Positions 54,431 to 63,666 of a stretch of DNA of 64,000 nt are shown one piece after another. A program made the translations under genes and the position numbers. Within the stretch, counting starts at the first letter, position 1, and each line of letters starts with the position of its first letter. Under the pieces are notes generated by a model. It saw only the letters and a list, made by a program, of their open reading frames with translations, was not told the origin of the DNA and made no database searches. Source of the DNA: Filobacillus milosensis (GTDB taxonomy: Bacteria; Bacillota; Bacilli; Bacillales; Alkalibacillaceae); NCBI RefSeq assembly GCF_004402015.1, contig NZ_SOPW01000002.1, forward strand, positions 124,001 through 188,000, written 5' to 3'.

Positions 54431-54738
54431 TGTGAAAACTCCTTCTTTTTATAAAATATAATTCATAAATTCGACACAAAATTAATTTTACCACTCTTTA
54501 CTTGCAATACAAAAAATAGAATGAGTAACTATATCCACGTAAATACAACTATATCCCTGATATACCACTATGAATGTAAATAGAGACCTCACAGACTTAA
54601 ATATGGCGAATTTTGTCTAAATCAAGCACTACTAATGTTATTTTCCCCATTTTGAACCGTATAAATCATTAATTTTTTGACCAAGATGAAAACAGAAAGA
54701 ACGAATGACGGTTCACCATTGGAAAGGCTGTGAAACTT
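54431..54738. other. 308-base gap between the permease and a membrane-anchored protein
   Basis: Divergent intergenic region with no ORF. It contains a short degenerate 20-bp tandem repeat, AACTATATCC at 54527 and 54547 and a weaker third copy near 54566. The rest is AT-rich. I see no riboswitch or strong hairpin. The promoters of both flanking genes should be here, but I could not settle on convincing pairs. Confidence 0.5.
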
Positions 54739-55296
54739 ATGCGCAAATTATTGTTTATTTTACTGATCATCATGCTTTATTTTTCCTTCAATTACGGAAT
54801 GAAATACCTAAATTACGCATTAGATTTAGAGGTAGAAAAAGAAATTAATGAAGCAAAAGTTTCACTAACTCCATCAGAACCCCGCTGGGTAGATGAAGCA
54901 ATTTACATAGAAGAGCATAAAGACGACATTAAACCAAAATTTGAAACAGTAGTTAGTCAATATGAAGCCCGATTTGACTTACTAAAGACTGAAACACTGG
55001 ATCATATCGAACAATTAAAAACTGAAGTTCTTGGTAATTTAAATACAGAGACCAACCCACTAACACTTGGAATGACGATATTAAAGTATGAAAAAAAAGC
55101 AGAGCAGCTTGAACAGGAGATTGACCAAACTTTTGATGACTTTTTCAAAAATTATTTATCAAGGCTACACCAATTAGGCTACTCAACCACGCCAGTAAAA
55201 AAATTAGAGCGTCAGTATGAATACACAAAGAGGAACATAAAAAATGAACTCGTTCAAGAAGCGAACAGCTGGATTGAAGAACAAAAACGTTTTTAA
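54739..55296 (+). CDS. hypothetical protein with N-terminal membrane anchor
   Basis: I do not recognise this 185-residue protein. ATG 54739 has AAAGG 10 bases upstream; a GTG three codons earlier is almost on top of it. Residues 3-25 form a membrane anchor (LLFILLIIMLYFSFNYGM), followed by a largely helical acidic outside or inside domain (about 30-185) with a likely coiled coil (EKKAEQLEQEIDQTFDDFF). It is followed by a strong terminator and stands alone between divergent and parallel transporter genes. Sequence and spacing give no hint of the partner. Confidence 0.7.
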   Translation: MRKLLFILLIIMLYFSFNYGMKYLNYALDLEVEKEINEAKVSLTPSEPRWVDEAIYIEEHKDDIKPKFETVVSQYEARFDLLKTETLDHIEQLKTEVLGNLNTETNPLTLGMTILKYEKKAEQLEQEIDQTFDDFFKNYLSRLHQLGYSTTPVKKLERQYEYTKRNIKNELVQEANSWIEEQKRF

Positions 55297-55305
55297 AAAT
55301 ATGTA

Positions 55306-55337
55306 AGCCGTGAACATCAAAAAGTTCACGGCTTTTC
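55306..55337 (+). terminator. intrinsic terminator after the membrane-anchored protein
   Basis: AGCCGTGAAC and GTTCACGGCT form a perfect 10-bp stem (55306-55315 and 55324-55333), followed by TTTCT. Confidence 0.9.
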
Positions 55338-55452
55338 TACGTTTACCTCTATTAGTTTTGGAAATAATAGATACATATGTTCAGAAAGTATAGACTAGAA
55401 AATTTTACTATATTACAATATAAATAATACATATAGGAGAGTTGGTGACATA

Positions 55453-56538
55453 GTGCCTGATAGTAAATGGTTTCGGGTCGGTTATACGATCCTTATTATC
55501 ATGTTAATAATTTACTTATCAACAAAGATAGAATTTATCTTCGCACCTTTATTTGTTTTAGCACAAACTATTTTCACACCATTAATTATCGCAGGAATTT
55601 TATATTATTTAACTCGACCACTTGTCGATTTAATGAGTAAAAAGATGCCACGCTCTCTTGCGATATTAATAGTATTTTTAAGTGGAATTGGAATAATTAC
55701 AGCATTAATTATCATTGTCACCCCAGAGTTACAACGACAAATTAATAACTTGGCAGAGTATGTTCCAAATTATGTGGCAGAAGCTAATCAGCTTTTAATT
55801 GCTATTCAAGAAAGTGATTGGTTTGCCAGAGTTTCACCAGAACAAGATGCCATCACTAAATGGTTAAGTGGAATTGAAAGTCGATTAACAGATATTTTAA
55901 CTACTGTGGCAAGTAAGATTACAACTTACCTTGGAGTCATCGCGAGTATTTTAATTGTATTAATCGTCGTTCCATTTGTTCTTTTCTATCTATTAAAAGA
56001 TGGTAAGCGTCTGCCTAAGCGTATCGTTGGATTCTTACCGAAAAAATATCAAAGTGAAGTAGGGAATATTTTAGATGAGATGGATGATGCGTTAAGTAAT
56101 TATATTCAAGGTCAGATCATTGTTAGTGTCTGTGTCGGGGTTTTGATATATATTGGCTATTTAATTATTGATCTGAGATTTGCTTTAATTTTAGCCTTTA
56201 TCGCTTTATTCACTAACTTTATTCCTTTTATTGGACCTTGGATTGGTACTGCCCCAGGGGTAATTGTAGGGTTACTTGAATCACCTTTTCAAGCTTTACT
56301 CGTCATAATCGTAGCGGTAGTCGTACAACAGGTTGAGAGTAACTTAATTTCACCACAAGTTATGGGTAAGAAATTAAACATTCATCCAATTACGATTATC
56401 TTTTTGCTACTTTTTGCAGGAAAATTTGGAGGCATTGTGGCGATGATTATCGCTGTTCCAACATATGCAGTCGGTAAAGTTATTGTAAGCCACATCTATC
56501 GAATTATTAAACTCAGAAATAAAGAGATGTTTGATTAA
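55453..56538 (+). CDS. AI-2E family membrane protein
   Basis: This 361-residue protein begins at GTG 55453 after a GGAGAG site. It has the topology of the AI-2E/PerM family (about seven to eight membrane segments): two or three at the N-terminus, a loop domain (about 80-170), then VPFVLFYLLKDGKRLPKR (about 178-195) and the conserved C-terminal segment FTNFIPFIGPWIGTAPGV (about 255-272). Members have been linked to Na+(Li+)/H+ exchange and to signal export, but no substrate follows from sequence. It is monocistronic and closed by a terminator. Confidence 0.9.
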   Translation: MPDSKWFRVGYTILIIMLIIYLSTKIEFIFAPLFVLAQTIFTPLIIAGILYYLTRPLVDLMSKKMPRSLAILIVFLSGIGIITALIIIVTPELQRQINNLAEYVPNYVAEANQLLIAIQESDWFARVSPEQDAITKWLSGIESRLTDILTTVASKITTYLGVIASILIVLIVVPFVLFYLLKDGKRLPKRIVGFLPKKYQSEVGNILDEMDDALSNYIQGQIIVSVCVGVLIYIGYLIIDLRFALILAFIALFTNFIPFIGPWIGTAPGVIVGLLESPFQALLVIIVAVVVQQVESNLISPQVMGKKLNIHPITIIFLLLFAGKFGGIVAMIIAVPTYAVGKVIVSHIYRIIKLRNKEMFD

Positions 56539-56542
56539 GAAA

Positions 56543-56575
56543 AAGCTCCACGGATATTCCGTGGAGCTTGTTTTA
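56543..56575 (+). terminator. intrinsic terminator after the AI-2E family gene
   Basis: AAGCTCCACGG and CCGTGGAGCTT form a perfect 11-bp stem around ATATT, followed by GTTTTA. The minus-strand T tract (TTTTTCTT) may serve the convergent subtilase too. Confidence 0.92.
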
Positions 56576-56589
56576 TACTAAGCTTATTA

Positions 56590-58065
56590 TTATTCAAATA
56601 ATGAGTAGACTGTTGATAATCCGTGGCCAAATTGTCCATCATGACCATTCTTCCCAATATCTTCAGCCGATTGTTGAAGTAAAACTTTTACTTTTTTAGG
56701 CGAGATACCTTCATGTTCATCAAATAGAATAGCAGCAATAGCTGAAACTTTTGGAGCGGCCATTGACGTTCCTACATACCAGCTATAGCCTGGTCTTTCA
56801 TACGTGTAGTTTGTAACAAGACCATTTTCATTTACTTCGTAATTTAAAACTGGCACTGAACTGAAAGCATATTCTTGCGTATATAGCATCTGTTCTAAAT
56901 ATTCATCATATTTTCCAGCAGCTAAGTACTCAAGCGCTAAATCATAGTTCCCACCAGGAGCAGCTACATCAACATAGCCATTACCGTAAGTAGAGTACAC
57001 TGACAATTCGTCCTGAGGTCCAGTTGCAGAGACTGTTACCACATTTTGAATATCTCCAGGAGCATAGACACTTGCACCTTGGAACTCGTAACCTAAATAG
57101 CCGTATTTTTCATTTGCTAAATCAGTAACTGTTTTCGGACTTTTCGCATCAATTGCATCGTTACCTGCCGAAGAAACAATTAGAGCTCCATTCTTCTCAG
57201 CATATTTTGTAGCACGTTTATAAGCAACATATTCTGCAATGTCACTACCTAATCTTTCTCCATCTAAGTAGACTTGTCCTTTAGAATAGATGCCTCCTAA
57301 ACTCATGTTAATGACATCCACACCGTCATTTGCAGCCCCAATAATTGCTGCCATAATCCAAGCACTGTAAGCTCCACCTTCAGCTCCGAATACACGGTAA
57401 GCACGGTAACCAACATCTGGAGCCACACCTAACATGGCACCATTTGCAGCAATACTACCAGCTACGTGCGTTCCGTGACCATTACGGTCCTGTATGTCAT
57501 TAATATCTCCTGTTTCAGACTCATCAACACCGTACATTCCGCCTGCAGGGACATAGTTTTTAGATCCATCCATAAGGTTTTTCGACACATCTGGATGATT
57601 CAAATCAATACCTGTATCAATGATACCAACCACTACATCATGACTACCACTATGGTTTTCAAATGTAGCTCCATCATTTGTTAGTCTTTTAATATCCCAT
57701 TGATAAGCGTCAAAAAGTGCTGCTTGATCTGTAAGGCTTTGTTGTAACTGCTCGTCCATCTCAATAGTTTTTCCTTCTGGCAGTTCAAATGTCATAGACG
57801 GGTTAGCAGCTGTAATAGCACTTGAACCGATCGCCTTTTTCGCAAAATCTGCAGGTGCTTCTACTTGAACCAATCCAATCTCAGGAACTTCATAAACAAT
57901 CGTTCCACCTAGTTCTTCTATTACACGATCTGCATTAGAAGGTAGTTGACTTTGTTTAAAAACAACAGTATAGTTTATTGTTTCTTCTTTTTCACCACCA
58001 AAGCTTGGTGATGCAAGCCCTAAAATAACAACTAAACTTAAGAAAATACCTAAGAACTTTTTCAT
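56590..58065 (-). CDS. secreted subtilisin-family (S8) protease
   Basis: The 491-residue protein has a signal peptide (about 1-24), a propeptide (about 28-95), an acidic spacer (about 100-120) and the S8 domain with Asp150 (IIDTGIDLNHPD), the histidine in NGHGTHVAGS (about 193) and the serine in GTSMAAPK (about 431). It is a paralogue of the GDL-repeat protease (51195-52739): the propeptide segments VYEVPEIG are identical in both. AGAG precedes the ATG at 58065. It is convergent with the AI-2E gene. Confidence 0.93.
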   Translation of the reverse strand: MKKFLGIFLSLVVILGLASPSFGGEKEETINYTVVFKQSQLPSNADRVIEELGGTIVYEVPEIGLVQVEAPADFAKKAIGSSAITAANPSMTFELPEGKTIEMDEQLQQSLTDQAALFDAYQWDIKRLTNDGATFENHSGSHDVVVGIIDTGIDLNHPDVSKNLMDGSKNYVPAGGMYGVDESETGDINDIQDRNGHGTHVAGSIAANGAMLGVAPDVGYRAYRVFGAEGGAYSAWIMAAIIGAANDGVDVINMSLGGIYSKGQVYLDGERLGSDIAEYVAYKRATKYAEKNGALIVSSAGNDAIDAKSPKTVTDLANEKYGYLGYEFQGASVYAPGDIQNVVTVSATGPQDELSVYSTYGNGYVDVAAPGGNYDLALEYLAAGKYDEYLEQMLYTQEYAFSSVPVLNYEVNENGLVTNYTYERPGYSWYVGTSMAAPKVSAIAAILFDEHEGISPKKVKVLLQQSAEDIGKNGHDGQFGHGLSTVYSLFE

Positions 58066-58269
58066 TTTCTCTCCCCCATATTTTATTTTTTACACACTAT
58101 ATTTATTTCTATACTTTTAGGTATATTCCTCTAAAAAGTGAAATCTCTCAAAACTAGTGTTTATTCGACATTTGATTATAAAATCCTTAAAAATAAGGGG
58201 GAAATACCTAATTAAGGAAAATAAAAGTCAGTACTTTTATAATATATTACTTACTTCAAGTTCAAATTT

Positions 58270-59232
58270 TTACCACCTTAATAATCGCTTAGTAATCTTC
58301 CATGTGAAAAAGATTGCTATTAAAAACCCTAGCCAATAAGCGATCATTTTTACGCCATCCCCTGAGTGATATGGAACTATTACACTAAGGAACATGCCGC
58401 CAACTAATGCTCCACAGATTGGAATCCCTAGTGCGAATACAGGGTGTAAATTCGGGAACATCAAAAACTCGCCACTATGCTCGGAAGGTGTATGTTTGAA
58501 ACTGAACCATGCTAAAAGGGTAAACAAAATGCCAAAAATTAATGGATACATTAAACTAAAATCCATCATGGTATTCACATACATGACCCAGAAAATATCT
58601 TTTGTAATGAATTCTAATTCGAATAATCGATTGGCATCAAAACCATGTGTATCAGCGAAAACACTTAATAGCATTAAAAGACCTTGTGGCAAAAATAAGA
58701 ATATGATGGTTAAAACTACCTGAGATTTTATCTCACCAGAAATCGTACCTATTAACATCGCTAACGAGTAGATTACAAAGTACCCTAATAGAGTTGTAAA
58801 AAATGATTCGAATGTATTCAAATAATCTAATAGATAGCTAAAATCTGACTGCACAATCACAAAATAACCTAGCGCAAATGAGATTGAATATGGGATTATA
58901 ATAGATAAAAACCCAAAAGCATATTTTGTTAAAAACTGCTGAGTGCGTGAAAACGGTAAAGCCATCATAAAATCGTGTCTTTTAGAATTTTTTTCAATCC
59001 CAATCAAAAAGCCTGCCAACAAAATAATGAGCCCAATTGAAAAGACACTAAACACATTTCCTGAAAACAGGTTTTGAATCTCAAACGATTCATTGCCTAC
59101 CCCGCTGTATTTCCAGCTATCGATCATAAACGTAGCTGCTATCGGGTAGTTGATTAAATAAATCACAAACAATGCGAAACAAACCATCTTCGCATGCTTC
59201 CATTCTTTCATCCAAAGTGCTTTAGGAAACAT
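58270..59232 (-). CDS. ABC transporter permease (ABC-2 type, YtrC/D-like)
   Basis: The start is ATG 59232 (MFPKALWMKEWKH), 8 bases after GGGGG; a GTG three codons earlier is too close. The 320-residue protein has about eight hydrophobic segments, in the style of ABC-2 permeases that pair with YtrB-type ATPases. It overlaps the ATPase gene by 11 bases, so translation is coupled. Substrate is unknown; related operons are linked to cell-wall antibiotic stress or acetoin. The 200-base gap after it (58066-58269) is AT-rich without a clear terminator. Confidence 0.85.
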   Translation of the reverse strand: MFPKALWMKEWKHAKMVCFALFVIYLINYPIAATFMIDSWKYSGVGNESFEIQNLFSGNVFSVFSIGLIILLAGFLIGIEKNSKRHDFMMALPFSRTQQFLTKYAFGFLSIIIPYSISFALGYFVIVQSDFSYLLDYLNTFESFFTTLLGYFVIYSLAMLIGTISGEIKSQVVLTIIFLFLPQGLLMLLSVFADTHGFDANRLFELEFITKDIFWVMYVNTMMDFSLMYPLIFGILFTLLAWFSFKHTPSEHSGEFLMFPNLHPVFALGIPICGALVGGMFLSVIVPYHSGDGVKMIAYWLGFLIAIFFTWKITKRLLRW

Positions 59233-60097
59233 ACAATTCACCCCCTAATTTAGCAATAAAAATATCTTCAAGTGTTAACGGTAAATCTTCATACAGGATT
59301 GGAGAAGCATCATTTATCAACTGATCCGTCTTCTCATCATCACTATCAATTAACAAAACAGCTACACGGCCAGATTCACTTAAAACTTCTGATTGTTCAC
59401 GTATGTAATTCGGCAGTGATGTTTCAAACGCCACTTGTATTTTTCGATATTGACTCTTTAACTCTTCCATCTCAATCTCTGAATCTACTCGCCCTTGTTT
59501 TAACACGATGATATGGTCAGCCATTTTTTCCAGTTCATCTAAACGATGCGACGAGATGATAACTGATACATCTTTTTCTGCAACTTCTTCAGCGATAAAC
59601 TGTAAAATTTTCTTCTTTATAATGACATCTAAACCGTCTGTTGGTTCATCAAGTAAAATATATTTCGCATTTGTTGAAAATGCTAGTATTAAAGAAAAAA
59701 GCGCCTTCTGTCCTTTTGAAAAATGTTTTATTTTACCTTGCTTATTAAACTCAAATTTTTCTAGTAATTGATTGAAATACTCTTCATTAAATTGATATAT
59801 TTCTTTATAAAACATCACAATCTCACTAATCGTATATGTTTTTAACGCATCTGCTGAATCTGGTACAAATACAACATTTTGCTTAATGCTGGGTTGTTTA
59901 AAAACGTTTTTGTCATTGACTGTGATTTCACCATTCGTAGGCTTTAAAATTCCGGCGATCATACGTAATAATGTTGTTTTCCCTGCTCCATTTCGACCGA
60001 CTAATCCCGTGACTGTTCCATTTTTTACTGAAAAATGAACATCTTTTAATATTTGATTTTTATGAATCGATTTCGAGACTCCACTTACTCGAATCAT
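59222..60097 (-). CDS. ABC transporter ATP-binding protein (YtrB-like)
   Basis: The 291-residue protein has Walker A GRNGAGKTTLL (about 35-45), Walker B YILLDEPTDGLD (about 148-159) and the H-loop in SSHRLDEL. The signature is FSKGQKALF instead of the usual LSGGQ, which is normal in the YtrB group. It overlaps the regulator gene by 4 bases (ATGA) and the permease by 11, so all three are one coupled operon. Confidence 0.9.
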   Translation of the reverse strand: MIRVSGVSKSIHKNQILKDVHFSVKNGTVTGLVGRNGAGKTTLLRMIAGILKPTNGEITVNDKNVFKQPSIKQNVVFVPDSADALKTYTISEIVMFYKEIYQFNEEYFNQLLEKFEFNKQGKIKHFSKGQKALFSLILAFSTNAKYILLDEPTDGLDVIIKKKILQFIAEEVAEKDVSVIISSHRLDELEKMADHIIVLKQGRVDSEIEMEELKSQYRKIQVAFETSLPNYIREQSEVLSESGRVAVLLIDSDDEKTDQLINDASPILYEDLPLTLEDIFIAKLGGELYVS

Positions 60098-60483
60098 TGA
60101 TCCTCACCCTCACTTCTTGAGAAAAATTCGTCTACCCATTGATTAAGTTCATCATGAGTTACGCCTGTTTGCTTTGCTAATTGAACTAATTGTTGAGTTT
60201 TTGTTTTTAATTGTTCAACTTCTTTTTGTCTAACTAGATCGTGGACATCCTCACTGATAAACGTCCCCTTCCCCCGGTAAGTCACAAAAATCCCTTCTCG
60301 CTCTAATTCTTTATAAGCCTTACTCACCGTATTAGGGTTAACCATTAACTGCGCGGATAGTTCCCGAACTGACGGAACTTTATCACCAGCAACAACCACC
60401 TTTTGTAGCACGCGTATGCGAACTTGTTCGATAATCTGTTCATAGATTGGTTTGTTGCTTGTTGGATTTAACATGATGTGCAT
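60094..60483 (-). CDS. ytrA: GntR-family repressor, YtrA subfamily
   Basis: The start MHIMLNPTSNKPIYEQI (60483) has GAGG 8 bases upstream and gives 129 residues, close to the 130 of B. subtilis YtrA; a longer frame lacks a site. The N-terminal winged helix (about 10-75, with SVRELSAQLMVNPNTVSKAY) is followed by a short helical C-terminus typical of the YtrA subfamily. It controls its own operon through the operator at 60510-60534. Whether the inducer is a cell-wall antibiotic, as in B. subtilis, is not shown by the sequence. Confidence 0.9.
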   Translation of the reverse strand: MHIMLNPTSNKPIYEQIIEQVRIRVLQKVVVAGDKVPSVRELSAQLMVNPNTVSKAYKELEREGIFVTYRGKGTFISEDVHDLVRQKEVEQLKTKTQQLVQLAKQTGVTHDELNQWVDEFFSRSEGEDQ

Positions 60484-60509
60484 ACTCATCACCTCACTTA
60501 ATTGTATTA

Positions 60510-60534
60510 AGTGTACTACATTGAATAGTACACT
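60510..60534 (-). promoter_or_regulatory. YtrA-type operator
   Basis: AGTGTA, 13 bases, TACACT matches the operator described for B. subtilis YtrA (AGTGTA-N13-TACACT). It is embedded in a perfect 9-bp inverted repeat (AGTGTACTA / TAGTACACT). On the minus strand the left half coincides with a TACACT -10, with TTGCAA 18 bases upstream as -35, so repressor and RNA polymerase would compete. Confidence 0.88.
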
Positions 60535-60629
60535 TGCAACACTTTTTTGATAAGTACTCAAGTTCATACAACTCAAGCACTCCTCTGATATAATAAGACG
60601 TAAGTAAGACGAATAAAGGAGCATGTTTT

Positions 60630-61487
60630 ATGAATGTAGAGAAATTAATGCAGCTGTTCCCTAATATTAAGCAAGTGACGATTGAACCTAATGACCACTT
60701 CACCTTTTTAATGAATGGTCAAAAATATGCTATACCATTTGATGAAGTGTCACAGGATCAGAAAAATTTGCTCGATGCCCTAACAGATCATACGCCTTTT
60801 CATACGGAACAAGAAAACGCTTGGCAAAACTTTTTACATAAACAAATGGCACAGCCACCGCAAAAGTTGGAACAATACCGTTTTAATGTGATCCGCATTC
60901 AAGATGGTAAAGTGAATCCCGAGGAATTTAGGCAATCACTTCAGATCATACTTAACAAGCCAATCACATTACTCTGGCAAAATAATCGTCACGTGACATT
61001 ACTTGAAGAAATAAAACATAATGAAGAACCCGTCACATTTGAAAATATCATTGATGTCATGAGCGAGGACCTTGATGTTCATTTGAGGGTGTTCGTTAGT
61101 GATATAAAACATCACATCAATGAGGCACCTGACTATCTTCAATGGCTGACTTCGATGAGCCATATGATTTGGAAAGCAACAGGAAAAAGAATCATTCATC
61201 AACAAGATAGTTTATTAGAACTTTTTCCATCTTTACTTTCTGACCAGGATCGACATTATTTCGTTGAATCTATATTAAAAGAAACAATAAACAAGTCATC
61301 ATTGCTTAATACAATTAAAACAGTCATCGAAAATCAGGGTAATATCACATCAGCCTCCAAAGAGCTTTTTATGCATAGAAATAGTGTTCAATACAGAGTC
61401 GATAAATTTATTGAGGAAACAGGGTCTGATATCCGTCAATTTGATCAAATGATTCGTGTATACCTCGCTTTACTTCTGATGGATTAA
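60630..61487 (+). CDS. PucR-type helix-turn-helix regulator
   Basis: The 285-residue protein begins MNVEKLMQLFPNIKQVTIE (AAAGGAG upstream) and ends with the PucR C-terminal helix-turn-helix (about 228-283), with the conserved stretch NITSASKELFMHRNSVQYRV. The N-terminal two thirds carries no domain that I can name. Related CdaR/PucR proteins act as transcription activators in response to sugars, sugar acids or purines. It is divergent from ytrA and lies 100 bases upstream of msmX; it might activate that gene. Confidence 0.8.
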   Translation: MNVEKLMQLFPNIKQVTIEPNDHFTFLMNGQKYAIPFDEVSQDQKNLLDALTDHTPFHTEQENAWQNFLHKQMAQPPQKLEQYRFNVIRIQDGKVNPEEFRQSLQIILNKPITLLWQNNRHVTLLEEIKHNEEPVTFENIIDVMSEDLDVHLRVFVSDIKHHINEAPDYLQWLTSMSHMIWKATGKRIIHQQDSLLELFPSLLSDQDRHYFVESILKETINKSSLLNTIKTVIENQGNITSASKELFMHRNSVQYRVDKFIEETGSDIRQFDQMIRVYLALLLMD

Positions 61488-61587
61488 TCAATTGCACAAA
61501 AACTACTGATTTTTTTGTGCAGGTGTACCATATGAAACCGCTTTCCTTTCAATTAAACTATAAGTAATACATAAGGGAGTGATTGTG

Positions 61588-62721
61588 ATGGCAGAATTAC
61601 GCCTCGAAAATATCAATAAAGTCTATGATAAAGATGTACACGCCGTACAAGATTTTAATTTACACATTAAAGACAAAGAATTCATCGTATTTGTTGGACC
61701 ATCCGGTTGTGGTAAATCTACAACTCTACGAATGATTGCTGGTCTTGAAGAAATCACTGATGGGGACTTTTTCATTGATGAGCATCGTATGAATGATGTG
61801 GCACCGAAGAACCGTGACATTGCAATGGTATTCCAGAACTATGCGCTATATCCTCACATGAATGTGTATGACAACATGGCGTTTAGTTTAAAACTACGTA
61901 AAGTAAACAAAAATGAAATTAAAGAACGAGTTCATAGAGCAGCTGAAATTTTAGGTCTGGAAGAATTACTAGACCGTAAGCCTAAAGCTCTATCAGGTGG
62001 TCAACGTCAGCGTGTGGCACTAGGTCGTGCGATTGTACGTGACGCCAAAGTCTTCTTAATGGATGAACCATTATCAAACTTAGATGCTAAGCTTCGTGTA
62101 CAAATGCGTGCGGAAATCCAAAAGCTTCACCAGCGTCTTCAAACAACAACGATTTATGTTACACACGACCAAACTGAAGCAATGACGATGGCAACACGTC
62201 TAGTTGTTATGAAAGACGGATTGATTCAACAAGTTGGTTCACCAAAAGAAGTTTATGATAAACCAAATAACACATTTGTTGGTGGATTTATCGGATCACC
62301 AGCGATGAACTTCTTAAGAGGTACTTTAAATGAAAACTCAATTACGATTGAAGGTAATGACATTGCAATTCCTGAAGGTCGAATGAAAGTTCTGCGTGAC
62401 TTGGAATATGTGGGTCAAGAAGTCATTCTAGGCATTCGTCCAGAAGATTTACATGACGAACCAGCATTTTTACAAAGTGCTGAAGGAGCTGCTTTTACAG
62501 CTGATATTGAAGTAGCTGAGCTAATGGGGTCTGAGTCTTACCTTTACTCTAAGATTGGTGAGCAGGAATTTACTGCTCGAGTGGATGCTCGCTCAAACGT
62601 TGATGCTGGGCAAAACATTACGCTAGCAGTTGATATGAACAAAGCTCACTTCTTTGATCCTGAAACAGAAGAACGAATTGATTACAACAATCAAAACGTT
62701 GAAGAAACGCAGGAAGTGTAA
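61588..62721 (+). CDS. msmX: multi-sugar ABC transporter ATPase (MsmX/UgpC-like)
   Basis: The shared ATPase energises several carbohydrate importers of Bacillaceae. The start MAELRLENINKVYD (61588) has GGGAG 8 bases upstream. The 377-residue protein has Walker A GPSGCGKS (about 36-43), signature LSGGQRQR (about 132-139), Walker B VFLMDEPLSNLDAKLR (about 151-166), and a C-terminal TOBE region (about 240-370). No permease genes adjoin it, as is usual for MsmX. Whether it is MsmX itself cannot be decided from sequence alone. Confidence 0.9.
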   Translation: MAELRLENINKVYDKDVHAVQDFNLHIKDKEFIVFVGPSGCGKSTTLRMIAGLEEITDGDFFIDEHRMNDVAPKNRDIAMVFQNYALYPHMNVYDNMAFSLKLRKVNKNEIKERVHRAAEILGLEELLDRKPKALSGGQRQRVALGRAIVRDAKVFLMDEPLSNLDAKLRVQMRAEIQKLHQRLQTTTIYVTHDQTEAMTMATRLVVMKDGLIQQVGSPKEVYDKPNNTFVGGFIGSPAMNFLRGTLNENSITIEGNDIAIPEGRMKVLRDLEYVGQEVILGIRPEDLHDEPAFLQSAEGAAFTADIEVAELMGSESYLYSKIGEQEFTARVDARSNVDAGQNITLAVDMNKAHFFDPETEERIDYNNQNVEETQEV

Positions 62722-62734
62722 AGAACTTATAAAT

Positions 62735-62774
62735 AAAACTAGTCGCGATTTAGTTTAATCACGACTAGTTTTTT
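62735..62774 (+). terminator. intrinsic terminator after msmX
   Basis: AAAACTAGTCG-GATT and AATC-CGACTAGTTTT form a long stem with one mismatch, followed by TTGTTG. Confidence 0.92.
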
Positions 62775-62784
62775 GTTGTTTTAT

Positions 62785-62910
62785 TTAGTTTCTAAGTATG
62801 ATCTGTTAGTTACCAAGTTAAAAAAATTAATCTCCAAGCCTATAAAATTAGTTTCCAAGTATACAAAATTAGTCTCCAAGTCCATAGAATGAGTTACCAA
62901 GTTCATAATT
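62785..62910 (+). repeat. 21-bp tandem array A6 (TTAGTTTCCAAGT core)
   Basis: Six units begin at 62785, 62806, 62827, 62848, 62869 and 62890, exactly 21 bp apart. The core is TTAGT(T/C)(T/A)CCAAGT, the clearest of all arrays in this window. It lies between the msmX terminator and nagB, where the two genes converge. Confidence 0.92.
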
Positions 62911-62943
62911 CACTTAAACAAAATTTCTGTAATATAATACAAC

Positions 62944-63666
62944 TTACCCATAAATCAACGTCACATTTGGGTGTTCTTTTAAAATGCTCGCAGGAAAATC
63001 TTCACTCACTTCCCCATTATTTAATCGCTCAATTGCTGCTTGCTTCTGTTCCCCGAAAGCTAATAGAATAATTTTATGGCTGTCCATAATGGTATCAATA
63101 CCAACCGTAATGGCTTGCTTAGGAACAGCCTCTTTTGAAGCAAAAAATCTAGCGTTAGCCTCTCGAGTAGATTCCGCTAAATCAACGACATGAGTTCGTG
63201 TTTGAAAACTAGTGCCTGGTTCATTAAATCCAATATGGCCATTCACGCCTAACCCTAGAACCTGAATATCAATTGGTCCTTGATTTTTAATTGCCTTTTC
63301 ATATCGAAAACATTCTGACTGTAGATTACGTGTCTCGCCATTCGGTATATGAATCTGATCGTTATTTATATCGATTCGACTAAATAAATGATCGTGCATA
63401 AAACGGTTATAACTTTGTGGATGAGATGAATGAAGGCCGACATACTCATCTAAATTAAAAGTTGTCGTTTCTCTAAAACTAATCTCACATTTTTGATGCG
63501 ATGCGATTAATTTTTGATAAAGTCCAACTGGTGTACTCCCTGTTGCTAACCCTAAAACCGAATCAGGTTTCATTCGAATTTGTTCTATTATAAAAGTTGC
63601 TGCGATATGACTTAATTGTTCATAACTTTTAACTTCAAATTTTTCCAAGCCCTTCACCTCGATCAT
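62944..63666 (-). CDS. nagB: glucosamine-6-phosphate deaminase NagB
   Basis: NagB converts glucosamine-6-phosphate to fructose-6-phosphate and ammonia, the last step of amino-sugar catabolism. ATG 63666 overlaps the nagA stop (ATGA) and has GAGGGG upstream; a TTG seven codons later has its own GAGGTG, so the N-terminus is slightly uncertain. The 240-residue protein has the catalytic-type motif FNLDEYVGL (about 69-77) and GLGVNGHIGFNEPG (about 136-149). It forms the nagA-nagB operon. Confidence 0.95.
   Translation of the reverse strand: MIEVKGLEKFEVKSYEQLSHIAATFIIEQIRMKPDSVLGLATGSTPVGLYQKLIASHQKCEISFRETTTFNLDEYVGLHSSHPQSYNRFMHDHLFSRIDINNDQIHIPNGETRNLQSECFRYEKAIKNQGPIDIQVLGLGVNGHIGFNEPGTSFQTRTHVVDLAESTREANARFFASKEAVPKQAITVGIDTIMDSHKIILLAFGEQKQAAIERLNNGEVSEDFPASILKEHPNVTLIYG

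Noticed and set aside
54527-54580. AACTATATCC repeated at 20-bp spacing
   Set aside because: The core differs from the TTAGT family and only two units are clear; listed in the gap description but not claimed as a member.
60550-60585. AGTACTCAAGTTCATACAAC, similar to the array A4 core
   Set aside because: Only one clear unit is present, followed by a poor half unit, so it does not qualify as an array. It may be a solitary relic.
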